Assembly (NCBI GenBank): GCA_945897545.1
Contig: CAMDGJ010000148.1
Coordinates: 1 to 6,911, forward strand
Origin: Flavobacterium psychrophilum
GTDB lineage: Bacteria; Bacteroidota; Bacteroidia; Flavobacteriales; Flavobacteriaceae
Reading direction: 5' to 3'
Length of the DNA: 6,911 bases
Numbering within the stretch: the stretch's first letter is position 1; each line of letters begins with the position of its first letter. The translations under genes were made by a program, and so were the position numbers. The notes under the pieces are model-generated. The model did not search any database and was not told where the DNA came from. It saw only the letters and a list, made by a program, of their open reading frames with translations. Shown one piece after another: positions 1 to 6,578 of the stretch.

Positions 1-1196
1 GAGTATTCACCCCAAAAGATATTTATGGCAATATGGATCAATTGAATCAATTGGCTCCCGAGGTAAATATGATTCAAATTGATGGTGGATGGTGGACTGA
101 ACGAGGAGATTATAAAACGTTGCACTCAGGTCTTTTACCCGGCGGTCTCAAGGAGATTGTTACCAGGATTAAAGCCGAAGGAAAAACTCCAGGAATACAT
201 TTTGATGGGTTTAGAGGAGATGAAGCATCTGAAATTTATAAAACTCATCCTGAGTACTTTCTTCATGATCAGGATGGAAAGTTGGTTGTCGAAGAGAATG
301 AAAAAGCAGACAAAGTTATGCATTATATTTACTTCGATTATTCTCATCCAGGAGCAAGAGCACATATAGCAGATTGTATAAAAAACATGAAGGATAATTG
401 GGGAATTCGTTATTTCAAGGTGGATTTCATGCGTTACGGCCTTGAGAATGATATCAAACTTAAAAACAAACACGTTAAAAGTTTCAAAGCCTACGACCCT
501 ACGATCACAGGGGTAGAACGTTTTCGTTTGGGAATGAAAACCATGCGGGAAGCCATGGGGGATGATATCTATTTCTTGGGCTGTTCTGCTGTTTTTGGTC
601 CAACTATTGGGTTTGTAGACGGTATGCGGACTGGTGGAGACATTAATCCTATTTACCAAGCTTTTCCCGAGCGCTGTCTGGGGAACCTAAGTAACTTTTA
701 CCTCAGTGGTAAGGTATTTAATGGCGATGCTGATTACCTCGTTTTCCGAGAAGCGATAGACGAAGACTCAACAGTGTCTCAAGAAGATGTGAAACACGGA
801 CATAGTATGACGATGAATGAAGCTCAAATGTGGGCCGATTTTAATAAACTATACGGAACTGCCCGTTTGCAAAGTGATAATTTGATGACACTCCGACCAG
901 AACGTAAAGCATTATCAAAAGAAGTTTTTGAGTTTCCAGCAATGGAAGAGACTGTTCCATTGGATTTTTGGAAGCATGGTACTAACAAGCAGGATGGGTT
1001 CGAGTTAATAATTGCCCGAAAGGATAAGGACATTTACCTTGGTGTTTTCAATTGGGGTGATAAACCTAAAGAATATGAATTGAAAGCTTTTGGAAAAGCA
1101 AGTCCCGTTCTTTTAGAAGGTCGTCATTCTCAAATCATAAAATACGAAGGACAAAAATCATTTGATGAACTATGCGAGAACATGAAATCGTTATAA
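1..1196 (+). CDS. GH36-type alpha-galactosidase (melibiase-like), 5'-truncated by window edge
   Basis: Probable exo-acting alpha-galactosidase that hydrolyses terminal alpha-linked galactose (or a related sugar) from oligosaccharides. The reading frame is open to the left edge: the codons before ATG 33 read VFTPKDIYGN without a stop, so ATG 33 is an internal Met and the true N-terminus, any signal peptide and the usual N-terminal beta-sandwich lie outside. Numbering from that Met, the barrel strands include IDGGWW (16-21) and GIHFDGF (54-60). RYFKVDFM (127-133) carries the likely nucleophile Asp131. VDGMRTGGD (195-203) carries the likely acid/base Asp203. NGDADYLVFRE (230-240) matches the conserved GH36 N-D-x-D-x-L-x-x-R-E segment. 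These blocks resemble those known in the Thermotoga alpha-galactosidase (KIDF and DGMRIGPDT). A short C-terminal beta domain follows from about residue 322. The gene stops 45 nt before the sulfatase and is probably co-transcribed with it. Exact substrate is not visible; an anhydro- or sulfated-galactose specificity is possible. Confidence 0.85.
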   Translation, partial: VFTPKDIYGNMDQLNQLAPEVNMIQIDGGWWTERGDYKTLHSGLLPGGLKEIVTRIKAEGKTPGIHFDGFRGDEASEIYKTHPEYFLHDQDGKLVVEENEKADKVMHYIYFDYSHPGARAHIADCIKNMKDNWGIRYFKVDFMRYGLENDIKLKNKHVKSFKAYDPTITGVERFRLGMKTMREAMGDDIYFLGCSAVFGPTIGFVDGMRTGGDINPIYQAFPERCLGNLSNFYLSGKVFNGDADYLVFREAIDEDSTVSQEDVKHGHSMTMNEAQMWADFNKLYGTARLQSDNLMTLRPERKALSKEVFEFPAMEETVPLDFWKHGTNKQDGFELIIARKDKDIYLGVFNWGDKPKEYELKAFGKASPVLLEGRHSQIIKYEGQKSFDELCENMKSL

Positions 1197-1203
1197 GATG
1201 TTT

Positions 1204-1227
1204 GGTATTAAATAGGGGTATTAAATA
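1204..1227. repeat. 11-bp direct repeat in the alpha-galactosidase/sulfatase gap
   Basis: The sequence ggtattaaata occurs at 1204-1214 and again at 1217-1227, a 13-bp period with two G residues between copies. It fills half of the 45-nt spacer before the sulfatase start. No matching promoter element is seen, and the repeat may be simple slippage in AT-rich DNA. Confidence 0.5.
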
Positions 1228-1241
1228 AAACTTTTAAAAAA

Positions 1242-2771
1242 ATGAAAATTAGTCACAAATGTATCTTCTTCTTACTACTATCATTAGTTTCTATTAACTG
1301 TCTCGCTCAGCCAACTCAATCTGAACTAGAGGATGTTGCGAAATATAAAAGTAAAGGATACAATGTGTTATTCGTTGCCATTGACGATTTGAATGATTGG
1401 GTAGGTTGCCTAGGAGGTAACTCACAAGTAAAGACTCCAAATATTGACAAATTTGCCAAGGAAAATGGTATGGTTATGAACAAAGCATATAGTCCATCTA
1501 CAGTATGCTGTCCTTCCCGTACTGCTTTACTTTCTGGTAAAAGAGTTGCTTCGACCGGAGTTTACGGCAATAATCAAAATATCAAAGACGCTCCGAAAGC
1601 CAAAGATGTTTTTACTCTACCTGAATATTTTGGACTGCATGGCTATTACACACTCTCTGCAGGCAAAGTTTTTCATAAACACCCTACAGAAAAAGGTTTA
1701 GATGAAGGCCAATGGGCTTTTCAAGAATTTGTAAGTCCAGGAGGCTCTAATCAAGGTATACTTTGGGAACAAACTCCGCCAAAAGTTGATGGAATCAAAG
1801 GTGGCGGATCAGATTTTGTTTGGGGGGCCAGCGAAGGGCCTGTGGAAAAAACCAAAGATTATGTTGCCTGCAAATGGGCATCCGATCAATTGCAACGTGA
1901 TTTTGATGGAAAACCATTTTTTCTAGCGCTTGGTATAGCCAAACCCCACTTACCTTGGATTGTACCACAGCAATTTTATGATATCTATCCTTTGGATAAA
2001 GTGATACCTGTTGCTTTGAAAAGCGATGATCTCCAGGATATTGTGGACCAGAATGGGAAACAATTATTTAAACCCGATCCACGATTCCAGTTGACTGATA
2101 AAGCCAATCTACATAAAGAGGCACAACGCGCTTATATGGCCAATATCAGTTATGTTGATTATTGTCTAGGAGTTTTGTTCGATGCGCTGGAAAAAAGTAA
2201 GTATGCCAATAACACTGTCGTGATGATTTGGGGAGACCACGGATGGCATCTTTCCGAAAAGATGAAATACGGGAAAACAGACCTTTGGGAAGAATCCGCT
2301 CGTGTACCCTTTATTGTTAGCGTGCCGGGAGTTACAACACCAAATGTAAAAACAGATGGAGTAGTTAATTTATTGGATATGTATCCTACGCTAATAGAAC
2401 TATGTGGACTGCCTAAAAACGCAGAAAACGAAGGAATCAGTTTTGCACCATTGTTAAAAAATCCTAAGATGAAGTGGAATACACCTACTTTGACTACCTA
2501 TCAGTATAATAACCATTCCCTTTCCGATGGGCGTTACCGTTTTACTTGGTATGGAGGAAGAGCTAATGGTGCAGAAGAACTTTATGACCATTCTATTGAC
2601 CCATTGGAACATAATAATCTGGCTTCGAATTCTAAATATAAAGAAATCATTTCCCGTTTTCAAAAATACCTGCCAAGTAACAATGAACTGAATTCACCTA
2701 ATAACAAACTTTCAGGTGAAGACAAAAAAAAGATGACCAAAGGCAAGAAAAAAAATGAAGAAGAAGAATAG
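1242..2771 (+). CDS. Exported FGly-type sulfatase (S1 family, iduronate-2-sulfatase-like)
   Basis: Hydrolyses sulfate esters, most likely on a carbohydrate, in the periplasm or at the cell surface. The start at 1242 begins a clear signal peptide (residues 1-22, Lys/His n-region, Leu/Phe-rich core, NCLA|Q cleavage). The 509-aa length fits a single-domain type I sulfatase. The metal site is visible: Asp48-Asp49 in AIDDLND, and Asp332-His333 in IWGDHG. Cys89 in CCPSR (89-93), within the C-x-P-S-R signature that continues TALLSGK, is the residue expected to be oxidised to formylglycine; this needs a maturation enzyme (anSME or FGE) not encoded here. KPHLPW (234-239) and KYGKTDLWEE (342-351) match the substrate-pocket blocks of iduronate-2-sulfatase-like enzymes, a group close to SulfAtlas S1_7, some members of which act in carrageenan loci. 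The last 15 residues are almost all Lys then Glu and look like a disordered tail. It lies 45 nt after the alpha-galactosidase. Substrate position is not determinable from sequence alone. Confidence 0.92.
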   Translation: MKISHKCIFFLLLSLVSINCLAQPTQSELEDVAKYKSKGYNVLFVAIDDLNDWVGCLGGNSQVKTPNIDKFAKENGMVMNKAYSPSTVCCPSRTALLSGKRVASTGVYGNNQNIKDAPKAKDVFTLPEYFGLHGYYTLSAGKVFHKHPTEKGLDEGQWAFQEFVSPGGSNQGILWEQTPPKVDGIKGGGSDFVWGASEGPVEKTKDYVACKWASDQLQRDFDGKPFFLALGIAKPHLPWIVPQQFYDIYPLDKVIPVALKSDDLQDIVDQNGKQLFKPDPRFQLTDKANLHKEAQRAYMANISYVDYCLGVLFDALEKSKYANNTVVMIWGDHGWHLSEKMKYGKTDLWEESARVPFIVSVPGVTTPNVKTDGVVNLLDMYPTLIELCGLPKNAENEGISFAPLLKNPKMKWNTPTLTTYQYNNHSLSDGRYRFTWYGGRANGAEELYDHSIDPLEHNNLASNSKYKEIISRFQKYLPSNNELNSPNNKLSGEDKKKMTKGKKKNEEEE

Positions 2772-2866
2772 TTTTAAATTCAAAACCAATGTGAAATAAT
2801 TTTAAAGATTTTTATATCTATTAACCCGTTGGGTGCAATTATTAAATTTTCAGAAATTAAAAATTG

Positions 2867-2992
2867 AAACGCATAGAACAATAGAAAAAAGGTTAAGATA
2901 GACCAATTTTTGGTTTTCACATAGCCTAATGTATTCTAAAATTAAGTGAAACGACTAATTAATATCAACAATAACTTTGTTTCTATGCGTTT
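2867..2992. repeat. Long-spaced inverted repeat, 11-bp perfect arms
   Basis: aaacgcataga at 2867-2877 is the exact reverse complement of tctatgcgttt at 2982-2992. Allowing one extra base, the match extends to 15 of 16 positions (aaacgcatagaacaa against ttgtttctatgcgttt). The spacer is 104 bp. The right arm overlaps the candidate -7 element. It could be a pair of operator half-sites for a regulator that loops DNA, or the ends of a small miniature element; no clean target-site duplication flanks it. Confidence 0.6.
2972..2979 (+). promoter_or_regulatory. Candidate Bacteroidota -7 promoter element (TAnnTTTG)
   Basis: TAACTTTG matches the TAnnTTTG consensus of the Bacteroidota housekeeping sigma factor. 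Transcription would start near 2985-2988, giving a leader of about 250 nt before the ATG at 3238. No good TTTG -33 element is found about 20 bp upstream, so the assignment is tentative. The element touches the right arm of the inverted repeat. Confidence 0.35.
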
Positions 2993-3040
2993 AAAAAAAT
3001 AAAATTGAATTACACGCAACGGATATCTATTACTATAATC

Positions 3041-3084
3041 TAACACTTGGGTGTTAAACATTTAAAAACTCAATTCGAGTGTTT
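3041..3084 (+). other. Two short leader hairpins with an alternative pairing
   Basis: The first hairpin pairs taacac with gtgtta around a ttgg loop (3041-3056). The second pairs aaaaactc (3064-3071) with gagtgttt (3077-3084) around aattc, with one A-G mismatch, and is followed by more T residues. In addition aacact (3042-3047) can pair with agtgtt (3078-3083), so the two hairpins could be replaced by one longer-range stem. Most pairs are A-T and the functional meaning is uncertain. Confidence 0.35.
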
Positions 3085-3109
3085 TTTGTGGATTATTGCA
3101 GAACAAAAC

Positions 3110-3159
3110 TTCTCGATAAACTTCGAAATTGAACTGAAGTGTATCGAGAATCTTTTTTT
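3110..3159 (+). terminator. Strong intrinsic-terminator hairpin inside the leader
   Basis: ttctcgataaacttc (3110-3124) pairs with gaagtgtatcgagaa (3136-3150) at 14 of 15 positions, with one A-G mismatch and an 11-nt loop. It is followed directly by tcttttttt (3151-3159). This is the geometry of a Rho-independent terminator reading on the plus strand. It sits 338 nt after the sulfatase stop and 78 nt before the next start. It may end read-through from the upstream genes, act as an attenuator, or end a short transcript. It could also be a dispersed palindromic repeat. Confidence 0.7.
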
Positions 3160-3237
3160 AATGAAATTTTATTTTTTCTCAATACAGTCCTGACCAAAAA
3201 CGAGTTAAGATCTATGATTTTAAATAATAATAATGTT

Positions 3238-4878
3238 ATGATATTAAAAAAAAGGATTCACTTGAGTCCACTATTTTTGTTTATACTACTCCTTCAATTC
3301 AGTCTAAAGGCAACTGGACAAGAGCTTGAATATCCTTTTTGGGGAAAATATGTAAAAACACCTAATGGTGAGGCAAAGCCAGACGTATGGAAAACTAGAG
3401 ATCATATAAAGGAAGGATGGGATTGGAGTTTGCCACCCAATACGAAAGTGAGTCCCAAAGGGCTTATAGGTATGGCTAGAGTTTTGAATAGCAAATCGCT
3501 CCAGTCACTTTCACAACTACCGAAAGTAAATTTTGAGTGCAATCCTATTGTAGATATTTGGTTCCATTGGAATACCATTGAAGCTGTTGAGGGTGTTTAC
3601 GATTTTTCCCCAATTAAAAACGCTATTGATGTCGCAGCGAAGCGAGGTTATGGGAGTTGTATTCGATTGATGACCTCCAGAACGGCATCAGCCCCAGACT
3701 GGCTTAAATCAAAATACCAAGTTCCTTCTATTCGTAGTCAAAAAAAGGGAATAGAAAGGGAGGAGAATTACGATCTTGCCAACCCTCTTTTTCATGATAA
3801 ATATCGAGCGCTCATTGCCGCTTTTGGGAAATCGGGTATTCCTGCGATGAAGGAGGTTAAAGGTCTTTATGTAGGCTACGCCTCACCATCACTAGGGGAT
3901 GAAGGAATAGGCCCTCACGGAGTCGATCCAGATACAGTACAACATGTTAGAGAACGTCTCGATGCTTGGGAAGCCATTACTAAAGGGATCGAATACAAAG
4001 TGTATATGGGAGGAAACTGTAAGTATGGATTTTCTAAAGGTTTTGGCGTGCGTCGTGGATTTGTTGAGATGTATCTTTATCAAATACCTTCTCCCGAAAT
4101 TGGGCAGATTCTAGACGAAAATGGTTATTTAGTATTAAATGAGAACTGCCCACTTATTGCTAAAGAAGCCCTTCATGGCGAAGTCAATGAAGAATATGAA
4201 GAAAAATGGGCAACAGCTGCCACTCAAAATCGATACGGATTTTCTACTGATTCATTTCCTTACAGGTATTTCACTTCCAGTCTTCGAATGTTACAAATGA
4301 GGGTAAATTTGGCTTGTTATCCGAACTTTACTCTAATTCCGGCAATGATTCCTTGGATGAGTCTCGAAGTAGGTCGTATTGCCAAGACGGCACCAGATGC
4401 TTGGTGTTTTCTGAGAGAAAGTTATTTGAAAGGAAATGCTGGTGCTGTAAAGAATTTTGAGCGATGGGTTTTTCAACGTGATTCTCCTGGTTATGAAACT
4501 ACTGCTGTTGTTAAAATCAATCAGGCTAATAAGATGCATTGGGTGGAACCCGGAAAATACTATGATTATATAGCGAGAACTGGTGATAAAATAGGGTTCA
4601 ATGTAGATGCCAATTTTCTAAAGGGTAAGAAGCAGAAAGTGGTCATCAAAATTAGCTATCTCGACGAAGGAAAAGGGGAGTGGCTATTGTCTTTTATTGG
4701 AGTTAAAGGGACCGAATCACGGACTGTGAAATGTTCGGACTCAAAAAAACTTCTGACGACCACTTTTTTTGTAGAAGCTGATTTTAATCAGAAGATGAAT
4801 TCTGGTTATGATTTCGAATGTTTGGCACAAAAAGGATTGAAACCCATAGTTAGCTTTGTTAGGATAGTTAAACTCTAA
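3238..4878 (+). CDS. Exported GH42-like (clan GH-A-like) glycosidase homologue, first of a pair
   Basis: Probable secreted carbohydrate-active protein, 546 aa. ATG 3238 is chosen because it starts a normal signal peptide (residues 1-28: MILKKR, hydrophobic core, KATGQ); a GTG at 3139 lies inside the terminator stem and ATG 3214 would only add eight polar residues. The barrel is suggested by IWFHWNTIEAVEGVYDF (107-123), the W-N-x-x-E...G-x-Y-[DE]-F block that opens GH42/GH35-like barrels, then SAPDWL (151-156), the beta-4 block GYASPSLGDEG (213-223), and KEALHGE (309-315) near the expected nucleophile strand. The C-terminal domain (about 455-546) contains KISYLDEGKGEW (471-482). The same blocks occur in the next gene, so the two are distant paralogues. 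At beta-4 this protein has Ser216 where the partner has Glu171, so it may use another residue, have altered activity, or only bind sugar. It could belong to or near a family such as GH167, first described from a carrageenan locus; this is unproven. Confidence 0.8.
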   Translation: MILKKRIHLSPLFLFILLLQFSLKATGQELEYPFWGKYVKTPNGEAKPDVWKTRDHIKEGWDWSLPPNTKVSPKGLIGMARVLNSKSLQSLSQLPKVNFECNPIVDIWFHWNTIEAVEGVYDFSPIKNAIDVAAKRGYGSCIRLMTSRTASAPDWLKSKYQVPSIRSQKKGIEREENYDLANPLFHDKYRALIAAFGKSGIPAMKEVKGLYVGYASPSLGDEGIGPHGVDPDTVQHVRERLDAWEAITKGIEYKVYMGGNCKYGFSKGFGVRRGFVEMYLYQIPSPEIGQILDENGYLVLNENCPLIAKEALHGEVNEEYEEKWATAATQNRYGFSTDSFPYRYFTSSLRMLQMRVNLACYPNFTLIPAMIPWMSLEVGRIAKTAPDAWCFLRESYLKGNAGAVKNFERWVFQRDSPGYETTAVVKINQANKMHWVEPGKYYDYIARTGDKIGFNVDANFLKGKKQKVVIKISYLDEGKGEWLLSFIGVKGTESRTVKCSDSKKLLTTTFFVEADFNQKMNSGYDFECLAQKGLKPIVSFVRIVKL

Positions 4879-4886
4879 AGTTTTTT

Positions 4887-4894
4887 TATATTTG
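4887..4894 (+). promoter_or_regulatory. Possible -7-like element before second GH42-like gene
   Basis: TATATTTG matches TAnnTTTG and lies 34 nt before the ATG at 4929, within the 50-nt intergenic gap. The nearest upstream TTTG (4855-4858) is 28 bp away, wider than the usual spacing of about 20 bp. In AT-rich DNA this may be chance; co-transcription with the previous gene is equally likely. Confidence 0.2.
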
Positions 4895-4928
4895 AAATTG
4901 GAATAATAAAAAATTAAATCCTAAATAA

Positions 4929-6578
4929 ATGAAAATCACTCACAAATTTTTTCTCCTTTTTTTACTAGTATCTTTTGTGTCTATTTGCGGTTACGCTCAG
5001 TCCCAAAAAGGATACGGTATATCTAGTTGGGCGGGGTGGAAGCCGGGGCAAATTTCGAAAGCAAATTGTCCGGAACTTCGAAGTGTTCCGCTGATTCTCC
5101 AGTGGAATTCACTTGAATTGACGCCGGGAAATTATGAATTCGATGAGAAAATTGGGAATCCGCTTAGAGAAGCAGCTAAAGAGGGTTTATCTGTTACACT
5201 TATGATTTGGGTTGGACCCCATGCTCCAGAATGGATTTATGAAAAAGGGGTTCCGTTGGTTATTACTGATAGAAAGGTTAATGCTTTGGGGCAGAAGACG
5301 GATGGCCAAAAAAAATATCCTTACTATTTGCATCCAGAATACAAAAAGGGATTTTTCGGTTTGATTACTGCTTTCGGAAGTTATGTTAGGTCTCTACCGC
5401 CAAAATTGCGTCAAAATATTGTTTTTGTCCAGTGTGCCGAAGGATCCACAGGTGATGGCGAACCCTATAAAGGAGTCCCAATCGAAAAAAAATATGAAAT
5501 TTCAAAAGAAGTATGGAACCAATTTCGACTAGAATCCTGGAAGCAGTACCAAAACGCCTTTCCCGGTATACCAATTCTAGTGAACTCTGATTCTAATGGT
5601 AATCTAGAATCCCAATGGCTATTGGATAATATGGAGGTCATCGCCTTAAAGCAAGGAATGTTTAGCCACGGCTATTATGTTAGTGATAATGACAAACGTC
5701 TGGCCAAGTTAGAGTTTATAGAGGCTGAAGCAAAAAAACGCGGAAAAAGGGTACTTACTCGTGGAGAAATGGACGGCGAATTGTTTGAAATGGGCTGGTC
5801 GAACCGCAATATTCCTCAAGCACTCTACTGGTCGGGAATTTTTGCTTCGCGTTGCCGACTCGATATTTGGAATGTTCCAACGCAAGCATTAATGGAGAAA
5901 GATAACTTACCCGCTTGTGTTTTTTTTAATAAATATGCGGGTCATAAGGATCCGGCGACCTCGCCTTCTGCATTCTGTGCTTTGAGGGATGGGCTCGATG
6001 CTTCAGACTTCAATCGCTTTCCAGCTGAAACTTTTGGGGGAAAGCCAGAAAATAAAAAAGATCCTGAGCGTTATCTCAATATAGCCAAAGCTTTTGCCAC
6101 CTTTGGTGCGCGAATGGATGATCCGCAAAAAGCAGTTGGTGGTGGAATGGACAACCGCAAGAGCAAAGGGGTAAATGATGTAGGATGGGGAACCTTGCCG
6201 AATAACTATTCCCGTTTTCTGACTCAAATAGCCATAGGGACCGGTGATGTAGCGTATTGGAATATCGACGAATCCATCTATGGTCGTTTTGGTCGTGGTT
6301 TTGAACATCAATCTGGAAAGAAACAAATGCGATTTCGTCTCGATCCAACTTTTAATGCCAAGACTGTAAAGGTGAACGTTACCTATCTCGATAGGGGCAA
6401 GGGGGCCTGGTCAATTGGACTGTCTGGTCAAGAACAGGCTACACTAGTTCAAAATACAGATAGTGGAAAATGGATAACCAAGAGTATCATATCGTACGGT
6501 TTTAGCGAGTTGTCACTGAATTATGTTTCAGGAGACGATACCCTATTCCACTTGATTGAAGTGGATCGGATAGAATGA
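4929..6578 (+). CDS. Exported GH42-like (clan GH-A-like) glycosidase, second of a pair
   Basis: Probable secreted exo-glycosidase, perhaps beta-galactosidase-like, 549 aa, 50 nt after its paralogue. The start gives a signal peptide (1-23, MKITHK, hydrophobic core, GYA|Q). Barrel blocks: ILQWNSLELTPGNYEF (56-71), HAPEWI (98-103), then FVQCAEGSTGDGEPYKG (166-182), where Glu171 is the best acid/base candidate. LTRGEMDGE (276-284) offers Glu280 or Glu284 as nucleophile candidates near the expected beta-7 position. AFCALRDGLDASDFNRFP (348-365) is paralleled by DAWCFLRES in the neighbour. The C-terminal domain (about 466-549) has VTYLDRGKGAW (484-494), aligned with SYLDEGKGEW of the neighbour, and ends in IEVDRIE. 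There is no type IX sorting domain or lipobox. The family cannot be named with certainty: GH42-like proteins such as GH167 are the nearest idea, supported by the alpha-galactosidase and sulfatase context. Confidence 0.8.
   Translation: MKITHKFFLLFLLVSFVSICGYAQSQKGYGISSWAGWKPGQISKANCPELRSVPLILQWNSLELTPGNYEFDEKIGNPLREAAKEGLSVTLMIWVGPHAPEWIYEKGVPLVITDRKVNALGQKTDGQKKYPYYLHPEYKKGFFGLITAFGSYVRSLPPKLRQNIVFVQCAEGSTGDGEPYKGVPIEKKYEISKEVWNQFRLESWKQYQNAFPGIPILVNSDSNGNLESQWLLDNMEVIALKQGMFSHGYYVSDNDKRLAKLEFIEAEAKKRGKRVLTRGEMDGELFEMGWSNRNIPQALYWSGIFASRCRLDIWNVPTQALMEKDNLPACVFFNKYAGHKDPATSPSAFCALRDGLDASDFNRFPAETFGGKPENKKDPERYLNIAKAFATFGARMDDPQKAVGGGMDNRKSKGVNDVGWGTLPNNYSRFLTQIAIGTGDVAYWNIDESIYGRFGRGFEHQSGKKQMRFRLDPTFNAKTVKVNVTYLDRGKGAWSIGLSGQEQATLVQNTDSGKWITKSIISYGFSELSLNYVSGDDTLFHLIEVDRIE

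Larger units (their letters stand above)
2772..3237. other. 466-nt non-coding leader between sulfatase and first GH42-like gene
   Basis: No convincing ORF is present on either strand. The region is very AT-rich and holds, in order: small AT-rich hairpins (accc/gggt at 2824-2834; accaa/ttggt at 2902-2914), a long-spaced inverted repeat (2867-2877 with 2982-2992), a TAnnTTTG element (2972-2979), two short hairpins (3041-3056 and 3064-3084) and a strong hairpin followed by a T-tract (3110-3159). The size and content suggest that the downstream pair of genes has its own promoter and a regulated or insulated leader. Confidence 0.7.

Noticed and set aside
135..659. Minus-strand open frame of 174 codons
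   Set aside because: It lies fully opposite the well-supported GH36 gene, and its product has no recognisable domain.
1287..1310. Possible lipoprotein signal (Cys20) in the sulfatase
   Set aside because: The residues before Cys20 are S-I-N, which do not fit the lipobox pattern, while A22|Q23 fits a normal signal-peptidase I site.
2867..2992. Calling the inverted-repeat unit a MITE
   Set aside because: No adjacent target-site duplication could be found and only one copy is in view; kept as an inverted repeat only.
3139..3237. Upstream GTG start at 3139 that would add 33 residues to the first GH42-like protein
   Set aside because: The GTG lies inside the right arm of the terminator hairpin and the added residues precede a complete signal peptide that begins at ATG 3238.
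4870..4887. Hairpin aaact/agttt with T-run after the first GH42-like gene as a terminator
   Set aside because: Only five pairs with a single G-C, overlapping the stop codon; too weak, and the next gene follows after 50 nt.
6003..6348. Overlapping minus-strand open frames opposite the second GH42-like gene
   Set aside because: Both are opposite a gene with clear family motifs, overlap one another, and show no protein-like motifs.
6548..6564. Six-pair hairpin ccactt/aagtgg near the end of the second GH42-like gene
   Set aside because: It lies inside coding sequence and no T-tract follows, so it is not supported as a terminator.
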